From the NCBI GenBank assembly GCA_014382645.1, contig JACNJI010000466.1, positions 1 through 5,065 on the forward strand: a DNA stretch of 5,065 bases, read 5' to 3'. Position 1 is the stretch's first letter. Every line of letters begins with the position of its first letter. The position numbers were made by a program, and so were the translations under genes. Source of the DNA: Verrucomicrobiota bacterium (GTDB lineage Bacteria > Verrucomicrobiota > Verrucomicrobiia > Opitutales > Seribacteraceae). The notes under the pieces are model-generated. The model saw only the letters and a program-made list of their open reading frames with translations, was not told the origin of the DNA and did no database searches. This document shows positions 1 through 5,065 of this stretch, in pieces.

Positions 1-1516
1 CTCCCTCAAATTCCTCGCAGCGCCAGTAGGCCACTGGCTTCTCTGCCAAGATAGCTTTCACGTAAGCGGCATGAGTAGCGGCATGAGTAGCGGCAGGGTC
101 GCGGCGCGGTTTACCGGCCAAGGTCTCCAAGGAACTGAGCAGCGTCTCCACGATCTTGGGTTCCGCCCCGACCTCGAGCCCTGCCGTGCGAGCAGGCCAG
201 GTCGTGTATCCGCCAAGGGCATGTTGGGCGGGTGGTGGAATGTACCCAGCCGCTCCGTTGGCCAACTCGATGTTGAAGGTAGCGGGAAAGGGGCTGCGGG
301 CCTTGAGCTTCAGTCCGGTGATCGAATAGACTTCGTTGGGGAGCGTGGTGATGCCCAGGTCGCCGATACGGAGGGTTTGCAGGACCAGCTTTTCGGTTGG
401 GTTATCGTGAATAAACCGAGCCTGTTCCGCATAGACCTCGGGCCGGTTTTTAGGCCGTCGACCCTTCATGTCGGCGAGCAATTTGTCGGCCCAGGCGAGA
501 CGTTCCACATCGGGCAACCGCCGCGACAAGGTGATGATCTTTTGCTCCATGCCCAAAGGCGGAGTGTCTTGATAGCGAATCTTTTCCAGTGCCTGAGCCG
601 CAAGCTGAACAAGTCCATCCGCATAGCGGGAGGCATTGGAGCCCTTGTTGGGTTTTCCGTAATTCATCCAGTGCAGGTCGCCGCTGGTCCCCTGCGACAT
701 GGCGCAAACCGGAATGCGTCCTTCGGATTCCAAGCGCTTGGCCAGGCGGTCGGCAAAGAGTCCGAAATAATCCGCCGGTCCGGTACCGCCATGATAATGC
801 ATCGAGAAGTTGGCCAGCACGGCGAGAGGTTTGCCCTTCGAAGTTTGAATGGAAATCAGGGAAAGTTGATCGTCGACCGGAGCGGATGGGCCGACGTAAT
901 TCTGGTTTTGGTAACCCGGATGCATCATGGCCCGGACGGTCCTGTTACCGAAGGGATCGAATTGCATGCGGTCCGGTCTGGTAATCCAGCGGCGGCAATG
1001 AGTCAGCCCGGGTGCACCCACTTGGGTCCACCCGATGCGGGCGGGTTCCAACTTGTCGTGGGCCTGCCGGATGCTCTCGGCAATCTTCGGGGGTAGGAAT
1101 TTGGTGTAGGCAGGGTCGGCCATTGTACCGAGGCAGTAATTCATAACACTCGGGGCGCTATGAGTATGGGTCGCAGCGATGAGGATCCGGTCAATCGGAA
1201 TGCCGGTGGCTTTCGAGGCCAAGGTCTTTGCTTGGTCGCAGACGGTCCTTGGGATCATGCAACTGTCGACGATGGCGATCGCGATACTCACCTCACCTCG
1301 CTGGAGGACGAAGCAACGCGCCTTGAGATCTCCGGGGTTCATCTTCCCTCGCCTCCGCTCGGTGAACCCTCCACTGACCAGATACGAGTCAAAGGAACCA
1401 GTCACGTCCTGGACGTAAGCCCCTGCCCGAAATGTTTGTTCAACGGCTTGGACGGACGAAGCCCAAAAGCTTAAAAGAACGATCAGGATAGAGGAAGAGA
1501 TGATGATGTTGGACAT
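1..1516 (-). CDS. Secreted neutral/alkaline ceramidase-family protein with probable LamG-type C-terminus (partial, 3' end outside window)
   Basis: Reading the minus strand from ATG at 1516 gives 505 open codons to the left edge. An in-frame TAG lies a short way upstream and no other ATG comes between, which fixes this start; no clear Shine-Dalgarno is visible. Residues 1-24 form a Sec-type signal peptide (hydrophobic run ILIVLLSFW, cleavage after VQA). Residues about 27-460 resemble the neutral/alkaline non-lysosomal ceramidase N-terminal domain (PF04734). Visible landmarks are AATHTHSAPS (H117, H119) and ANFSMHYHGG (H240, H242), probably including zinc-binding histidines, plus E395 in TLPNEVY and Y425 in NGAAGYIP as the likely remaining metal ligands. 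The family hydrolyses the N-acyl bond of ceramides outside the cytoplasm. Here the canonical GDxSP nucleophile motif reads GDLHW (279-283), so activity and substrate are uncertain. After a linker, residues 485-505 (KPVAYWRCEE) look like the opening strand of a LamG/concanavalin-like domain. The fold assignment is firm; the function is inferred. Confidence 0.88.
   Translation of the reverse strand, partial: MSNIIISSSILIVLLSFWASSVQAVEQTFRAGAYVQDVTGSFDSYLVSGGFTERRRGKMNPGDLKARCFVLQRGEVSIAIAIVDSCMIPRTVCDQAKTLASKATGIPIDRILIAATHTHSAPSVMNYCLGTMADPAYTKFLPPKIAESIRQAHDKLEPARIGWTQVGAPGLTHCRRWITRPDRMQFDPFGNRTVRAMMHPGYQNQNYVGPSAPVDDQLSLISIQTSKGKPLAVLANFSMHYHGGTGPADYFGLFADRLAKRLESEGRIPVCAMSQGTSGDLHWMNYGKPNKGSNASRYADGLVQLAAQALEKIRYQDTPPLGMEQKIITLSRRLPDVERLAWADKLLADMKGRRPKNRPEVYAEQARFIHDNPTEKLVLQTLRIGDLGITTLPNEVYSITGLKLKARSPFPATFNIELANGAAGYIPPPAQHALGGYTTWPARTAGLEVGAEPKIVETLLSSLETLAGKPRRDPAATHAATHAAYVKAILAEKPVAYWRCEEFEG
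65..95. repeat. 12-bp tandem repeat inside the ceramidase-like gene
   Basis: The unit AGCGGCATGAGT occurs at 65-76 and again, identical, at 77-88, followed by seven matching bases of a third copy at 89-95. Twelve bases keep the frame, so the minus-strand protein carries AATHAATHAA at about residues 476-484. This lies in the linker between the ceramidase domain and the presumed LamG-like domain, where a slippage duplication would be tolerated. Confidence 0.85.
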
Positions 1517-1523
1517 AACTGAA

Positions 1524-1666
1524 TGGGCATGAAAAACAAAAAGCTATCCCAGCTTTTGCCAGGAAGAGAAATATTGGCCACCGATTCAACCATGGTCGAT
1601 AATATTAACCCATGCTTCCTTCGGTATTTGCAATGAAGTGAAGAGAGGTAACGGGTGTCATGCCCA
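1524..1666. repeat. Widely spaced 9-bp inverted repeat in the divergent intergenic region
   Basis: TGGGCATGA at 1524-1532 is matched by its exact reverse complement, TCATGCCCA, at 1658-1666. The arms are 125 bp apart, too far for a simple hairpin but compatible with two copies of one protein-binding site in opposite orientation, one near each gene. A chance match of this length in a region this size is not rare, so the regulatory reading is speculative. Confidence 0.3.
1539..1557 (-). other. Small hairpin with T-rich tail in the leader of the ceramidase-like gene
   Basis: On the minus strand AAAAGCT, loop GGGAT and AGCTTTT form a perfect 7-bp stem with a 5-nt loop, followed at once by a T-rich run (TGTTTTT). 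It ends 22 nt before the ATG at 1516. The shape resembles a weak intrinsic terminator or attenuator, but only two pairs are G-C, so it may be too unstable to act as one. It would affect the ceramidase-like transcript only if transcription begins upstream of 1557. Confidence 0.35.
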
Positions 1667-1677
1667 AAAATGGTAGG

Positions 1678-1716
1678 TTTCCTATGTTTTGTGTTAGACA
1701 TGCTAATTTTCCTATG
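1678..1716. repeat. 9-bp direct repeat TTTCCTATG, 30-bp period
   Basis: TTTCCTATG occurs at 1678-1686 and 1708-1716, exactly 30 bp apart, about three helical turns, so both copies would face the same side of the DNA. The second copy overlaps the proposed -10 hexamer of the DUF1552 promoter and the first lies just upstream of the -35. This is a plausible arrangement for a regulator, though coincidence is possible in A/T-rich DNA. Confidence 0.4.
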
Positions 1717-1718
1717 AT
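1689..1718 (+). promoter_or_regulatory. Candidate sigma70-type promoter for the DUF1552-cytochrome operon
   Basis: A TTGTGT hexamer (1689-1694) and a TATGAT hexamer (1713-1718) are separated by 18 bp. Each matches four or five positions of the TTGACA/TATAAT consensus. Transcription would start near 1725, leaving a leader of roughly 40 nt before the ATG at 1764. The position is right for the only plus-strand operon here, but the consensus used is that of other bacteria and PVC promoters are poorly characterised. Confidence 0.35.
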
Positions 1719-1752
1719 CCAGTCGAGACTCCTAACCATGTAAAACAGTAGA

Positions 1753-1762
1753 AGAATATTCT
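1753..1762. repeat. 10-bp palindrome abutting the DUF1552 start codon
   Basis: AGAATATTCT is a perfect palindrome ending one base before the ATG at 1764. It overlaps the only purine-rich stretch (AGAAG, 1750-1754) that could act as a weak ribosome-binding site. It could be a protein-binding half-site pair or simply A/T-rich sequence. There is no loop, so a stable RNA hairpin is not expected. Confidence 0.3.
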
Positions 1763-1763
1763 C

Positions 1764-3026
1764 ATGAGAACATCATTGAACAGAAGAAGTTTCCTCCGTG
1801 CTGGCGGAGTTGCGATTGCCCTCCCGATGATGGAATCACTCACTGCAGTCGCCGATGCGACCAATGGGGGAAAAGCCGTCAAGCGCATGGTCTGCCTGTC
1901 GAATAACTACGGGGTATACCAGAAGGCATTTTTTCCGACCGCAGGTGGAACCGACTACGAGCTCTCGCCCACGCTGCAACCACTGACCAAGCATCGCAAG
2001 GATTTCACCGTGTTCTCCAACCTCGATCACGGCCTGACCGGAGGACATGCTTGCGTACCGACTTTTCTAAATGGAATCCGTCCGGACATGTCTTCGAGCT
2101 TTCCCGAGGGAAACATCAGCATGGATCAGAAGGCGGCAGAATTCGTCGGCGCGGCTACCCGTTATCCGTCGATGACCCTGAAAGTAAAGGAAAACAACCA
2201 GACCAGTTTCACTCGCGCGGGCGTGCAAGTGCCCTCGATCGACGTCACGGCCATGTATCGCAAGCTATTTCTGGAGGACTCCCCCGATGCGAGGGAACAA
2301 GAGCGACTGCGCCTGAAGCGACACGGCAGCATCTTGGACTCAGTGCTCGACAAAGCCAAGGCGGTAAGCGGGGAACTGGGAAAACAGGATCAGCAGAAGT
2401 TCGCCGAATATCTGGATTCCGTGCGCAGCCTGGAAAAGAAGATCGATTTGCAGGAGCCGTGGCTCGACCGCCCGAAGCCGAAGGTCGAGATGGAGGAGCC
2501 GCTCCCCCAACCGCAGACCGCGGATGAAATGAAGATCATGATGGAGTTGATGACACTCGCAATCGAAACCGATTCCACCCGCATCATGACGCTCTCCAGC
2601 GGATTTACCAATGGCGACTTCGGCCTGCAGGGTGGCTATCACGGCTTCTCCCATCATGGAGAGCGGCCAGACCATACCGACGCATTAAAGAAGATCGAGA
2701 GGAACCAAATCGCCCAGATGGCCTACCTCATCGATCTGTTGAAGGCGAAGGAAGACCCGATCAACGGAGGTACGCTGTTTGACCACACCATGATCTTGTA
2801 TGGCTGCGGCATGGCGACAGGAACCCATTCCTGCAAGAACATGCCACTCGTCCTCGTGGGCGGCGGATTCAAGCTAGGCGAGCACGTCGTTTTGCCCGAT
2901 GGGAAATTCGAGCGGGTGAAGGCGTGCAACCTGCTCTTATCCATGCTGCAAAACTTTGGCCTGGAGGTGGACCGGTTCGGAACGAGCACGGGAACACTAG
3001 CGGGACTGGAGTGGAAATCCGCCTAG
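1764..3026 (+). CDS. DUF1552 (HXXSHH-motif) exported protein, twin-arginine signal
   Basis: This complete gene encodes 420 residues, typical for the DUF1552 family (PF07586). The N-terminus carries a twin-arginine motif (NRRSFLRAGG, residues 6-15) followed by a hydrophobic stretch and an ALA-type region ending near residue 31, so the protein is probably exported folded by the Tat system. The family signature HxxSHH is intact as H293, S296, H297 and H298 in GYHGFSHHG. Other family-like blocks are the N-terminal FFPTAGGTDYELSPTLQPL region (57-75), HACVPTFLNG (95-104) and the C-terminal DHTMILYGCGM...HSCKNMPLVLVGGG block (340-369). The biochemical role is not established. I recall the family as related to the alkaline-phosphatase/sulfatase fold but cannot test that here. 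The start has only a weak Shine-Dalgarno. The cytochrome gene follows 45 bp downstream, matching the recurrent PVC pairing and suggesting a joint exported complex or pathway. Confidence 0.93.
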   Translation: MRTSLNRRSFLRAGGVAIALPMMESLTAVADATNGGKAVKRMVCLSNNYGVYQKAFFPTAGGTDYELSPTLQPLTKHRKDFTVFSNLDHGLTGGHACVPTFLNGIRPDMSSSFPEGNISMDQKAAEFVGAATRYPSMTLKVKENNQTSFTRAGVQVPSIDVTAMYRKLFLEDSPDAREQERLRLKRHGSILDSVLDKAKAVSGELGKQDQQKFAEYLDSVRSLEKKIDLQEPWLDRPKPKVEMEEPLPQPQTADEMKIMMELMTLAIETDSTRIMTLSSGFTNGDFGLQGGYHGFSHHGERPDHTDALKKIERNQIAQMAYLIDLLKAKEDPINGGTLFDHTMILYGCGMATGTHSCKNMPLVLVGGGFKLGEHVVLPDGKFERVKACNLLLSMLQNFGLEVDRFGTSTGTLAGLEWKSA

Positions 3027-3062
3027 GCTGATCGCGTTACAAAACAAGGTCGCCGAAGAGAA

Positions 3063-3068
3063 AAGGGA
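3063..3068 (+). promoter_or_regulatory. Ribosome-binding site for the GTG start of the cytochrome gene
   Basis: AAGGGA within GAGAAAAGGGA is the best Shine-Dalgarno-like sequence in the window, a few bases before GTG at 3072. It decides the start: no other start codon lies in frame between the upstream TAG (3024-3026) and this GTG, and the GTG opens directly into a signal peptide. Confidence 0.6.
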
Positions 3069-3071
3069 ATT

Positions 3072-5065
3072 GTGAAAATACAAGTTCTCCGGTTTGCGAT
3101 TCTTTTGGGCTTTGTATCCTTGTGCAAGGCAGACCCGAAGCTGGAAGCCCACAGACCTTTTCTCAAGGCACACTGCTTCGAGTGTCACGGTTCCAAGAAA
3201 CAAAAGGGCGAGTTTCGCTTCGACACGCTCGGTACCGATCTTTCCGAACTCCAGACGCTCGAAACCTGGCAAGGAATTCTCGATCAACTCAACCTCGGCG
3301 AAATGCCACCGAAGAAGCAGCCCCAGCCGCCCTTCGAGGAAAGCGCCAAGGTGATCAAGGGTCTTTCGCCAGTGTTGCTGCAGGCCTACGCGGCCCGCAA
3401 GAGCACGGGAGGCCAAGCGGTCATTAGGCGACTGAACAAATTCGAACTGCGCAACACGCTGCGTGACCTGTTCCACGTCAAACATCCCGATTTCGATCCC
3501 ACCGTGGTATCCGGACTCTATGACTTCAACGGTAACGGCATCACTGCCCAAAAGACGATCGAGCCAACCCGGAGTTTTCAAGACGATGAGGAGGCGGAGG
3601 GTTTCGACAACATCGGCCAGCAACTGGTTATGTCGGACTTCCTACTGAAGATGCTGATTAGGGCTGGCGAAGAAGTCATCGACATGGTCACACGCAACGA
3701 ACCGCAGAAACTTTTCGAGGCGGAGACTTTCACCGCTCCTATTTGCACCACGACGCTGCACGACGGGAGCCTCGGCAAATATCAGCGGGACAAGAACGAA
3801 ACCTACGACGAGGTGTTTCAGCGCTGGGACCGCTACAACCGGATCGGACCGGACAAGCACGTCGGCGGGATGCGCCGGCCGGCCAACTACAGGATCACCG
3901 TAGAGATCTCCGCCCACAACCCGAAACCGGACGCATGGGGCGACTGGACGGTGCGCGAGGGAGGTCTCATTCATCAGGGCCGCGAGAGTCTTGAAGAACC
4001 ATTCGAGATCGGTCTCTACCTGCAGCGCAATGAGCACAAGCGCGGGCCGCGTCACGACCGCATCAAACATTGGACTCTACCCGGCGATGGCAAGAAGCGG
4101 ACCTTCTCCTTCGAGACCTGGATAGACAACCCATGGAGTACCTGGATCGGTTGGGAGAACGGTCCCTGGTTCCGGCACAACGCCTGGCACGTCCTGCTCG
4201 AACAATGGTATCCGAAAGAATACGAGAAGATTGACCGCAAGCAGAAAGGATTCAAGAAAGAGGTCGCTGCAGTACTGTTCAAGAAAGGCTATCTCGGACC
4301 GACTCTGCGCGTACACAGCTACCGTATCGAAGCCATGCCCCAAGAGTGGCCCCCCAAAAGCCACACCGCCCTGTACGGAACGGGTCCGATCGAAGAGGCG
4401 GACCTGAAAAAGCTCTTCCACGCCTTCGCCGAGCGGGCCTACCGGCGACCGGTCGTACCCGAGGAAATGGATACCTTCGTCGACTTGGCGGAACAACTGA
4501 TAACGGATGGCAATTCGAAACAGGAAGCGATGAAAGGAGCATACTCCGCCATTCTCTGTTCGCCCGACTTCGTATACCTCCGGCAGAATCAAGGGGCGCT
4601 CAACGACTTCGCCCTCGCTTCGCGCTTAAGCTACTTCCTCTGGTCGTCAATGCCCGATGAAGCACTCATGAAGCTCGCCCGCTTAGGCAAATTGTCGAAT
4701 CCCGCAGAGTTGAGCCGTCAGACCGAGAGGATGTTGAAAGACCCGAAAGCGGCCGCGTTTGGTCGCCATTTTCCCGAACGTTGGCTGAAGCTCCACGAAC
4801 TCGGGCGCATGGAACCGGATAAAAGAGGTCCCTTCGGGCATTACTTCCGGGTGAAGGACTACTTGGTCCCGCAGGTCGATGCGTTTTTCAGCGACCTCTT
4901 GGAAACCAATGGTCCGATCCGCAACTTCATTGATTCGGATTACACTTTCATGAACAAGATGCTCGGCGAACTGATCTACAAACAGAAGGTGGTGGGCGAG
5001 CACTTGCGGAAAGTGAAGTTGGAGGACACGCGACGGGGTGGGTTACTGACCATGCCTGCGGTCAT
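3072..5065 (+). CDS. Planctomycete-type cytochrome c / DUF1587-DUF1595-DUF1592 protein (partial, 3' end outside window)
   Basis: The open frame runs from GTG at 3072 to the right edge, 664 codons plus two bases. Residues 1-20 form a short Sec signal (hydrophobic FAILLGFVSL, cleavage after CKA). Residues 34-40 hold one c-type heme site, CFECH (C35, C38, H39). M78 in LGEMPP is the likely distal heme ligand, as in PSCyt1-type domains (PF07635). DUF1587 (PF07626) starts at IRRLNKFELRNTLRDLF (118-134). A Trp-rich stretch of unknown kind covers about 210-430. DUF1595 (PF07637) is recognisable at FHAFAERAYRRPVVPEE (449-465) and DUF1592 (PF07631) at ASRLSYFLWSSMPDEAL (516-532). RRGGLLTMPAV (654-664) is the usual opening of DUF1588 (PF07627); a terminal DUF1585 would fall outside. 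These are periplasmic heme proteins of unknown reaction, here probably co-transcribed with the DUF1552 gene. Heme attachment requires Sec export, unlike the Tat-exported partner. Family assignment is strong; function is unknown. Confidence 0.92.
   Translation, partial: MKIQVLRFAILLGFVSLCKADPKLEAHRPFLKAHCFECHGSKKQKGEFRFDTLGTDLSELQTLETWQGILDQLNLGEMPPKKQPQPPFEESAKVIKGLSPVLLQAYAARKSTGGQAVIRRLNKFELRNTLRDLFHVKHPDFDPTVVSGLYDFNGNGITAQKTIEPTRSFQDDEEAEGFDNIGQQLVMSDFLLKMLIRAGEEVIDMVTRNEPQKLFEAETFTAPICTTTLHDGSLGKYQRDKNETYDEVFQRWDRYNRIGPDKHVGGMRRPANYRITVEISAHNPKPDAWGDWTVREGGLIHQGRESLEEPFEIGLYLQRNEHKRGPRHDRIKHWTLPGDGKKRTFSFETWIDNPWSTWIGWENGPWFRHNAWHVLLEQWYPKEYEKIDRKQKGFKKEVAAVLFKKGYLGPTLRVHSYRIEAMPQEWPPKSHTALYGTGPIEEADLKKLFHAFAERAYRRPVVPEEMDTFVDLAEQLITDGNSKQEAMKGAYSAILCSPDFVYLRQNQGALNDFALASRLSYFLWSSMPDEALMKLARLGKLSNPAELSRQTERMLKDPKAAAFGRHFPERWLKLHELGRMEPDKRGPFGHYFRVKDYLVPQVDAFFSDLLETNGPIRNFIDSDYTFMNKMLGELIYKQKVVGEHLRKVKLEDTRRGGLLTMPAV

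Larger units (their letters stand above)
1517..1763. other. Divergent intergenic region between ceramidase-like and DUF1552 genes
   Basis: This 247-bp stretch separates two genes transcribed away from each other and must hold both promoters unless either gene is read from elsewhere. It is clearly A/T-richer than the flanking coding DNA. I see a reasonable plus-strand sigma70-like promoter and several short repeats, listed separately. For the minus strand, a TAATAT hexamer near 1601-1607 could be a -10 element, but its best -35 candidate (TTGCAA) is about 20 bp away, so I do not call it. No convincing small gene or RNA gene was found here. Confidence 0.75.

Noticed and set aside
71..1096. A 341-codon plus-strand open frame
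   Set aside because: It lies wholly antisense to the ceramidase-like gene, has no recognisable family, and its low-complexity start comes from the 12-bp repeat. The minus-strand reading has a signal peptide and conserved family motifs.
1483..1701. A 72-codon minus-strand open frame spanning the intergenic region
   Set aside because: It overlaps the start of the ceramidase-like gene in another frame, has no recognisable motif, and covers the likely control region. Its beginning reflects chance openness.
1738..1743. ATG immediately followed by TAA upstream of the DUF1552 gene (minimal start-stop)
   Set aside because: No ribosome-binding site precedes it and such hexamers occur by chance, so there is no support for a regulatory start-stop element.
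3027..3071. Possible terminator between DUF1552 and cytochrome genes
   Set aside because: No stem-loop with a T-run is visible in the 45 bp, so co-transcription is the simpler reading.
3117..3131. Possible lipoprotein box around C18 of the cytochrome protein
   Set aside because: The residues before the cysteine read VSL, and a leucine directly before the cysteine does not fit a lipobox. Cleavage after CKA is more plausible.
2997..3623. A 208-codon minus-strand open frame opposite the DUF1552/cytochrome junction
   Set aside because: It is antisense to two well-supported genes, including the heme motif. Long antisense frames are common opposite G/C-leaning codons.
4077..4592. A 171-codon minus-strand open frame, and the similar one at 3642-4070
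   Set aside because: Both are shadows of the cytochrome gene, with no family features or separate start signals.

Overview
The window most likely comes from a bacterium of the Planctomycetota-Verrucomicrobiota (PVC) group. Three large exported proteins support this: a DUF1552 (HXXSHH) protein, a planctomycete-type DUF1587/DUF1595/DUF1592 c-type cytochrome, and a neutral-ceramidase-like protein running into what looks like a LamG-type domain. These families, and the DUF1552-DUF1592 pair in particular, are characteristic of that group. The sequence does not allow a genus to be named. Codon use is G/C-leaning, the intergenic DNA is visibly A/T-richer, and Shine-Dalgarno signals are weak except at the cytochrome start.

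Layout: (i) 1-1516, minus strand: a secreted neutral/alkaline ceramidase-family protein, open to the left edge (505 codons visible, C-terminus missing). A stop-to-stop ORF search can miss it because no stop lies inside the window. (ii) 1517-1763: a 247-bp divergent intergenic region holding a plausible plus-strand promoter, a 9-bp direct repeat, a 9-bp inverted repeat, a small hairpin in the minus-strand leader and a short palindrome beside the downstream start. (iii) 1764-3026, plus strand: a complete DUF1552 protein with a twin-arginine signal. (iv) 3072-5065, plus strand: a cytochrome c/DUF1587/DUF1595/DUF1592 protein with a GTG start, open to the right edge (664 codons visible; DUF1588 is just beginning and any DUF1585 is outside).

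The DUF1552 and cytochrome genes are 45 bp apart with no visible terminator and very probably form one transcription unit. By family context, the heme protein could pass electrons to or from the HXXSHH protein in the periplasm, but no reaction is established for this pair. The ceramidase-like gene is transcribed away from them from the shared intergenic region, so co-regulation is possible but not shown. No RNA genes, CRISPR arrays, insertion sequences or phage genes were seen. The window looks like ordinary PVC exported-enzyme content. The points worth a second look are the altered ceramidase nucleophile motif, the Trp-rich insert in the cytochrome protein, and the structured divergent intergenic region.
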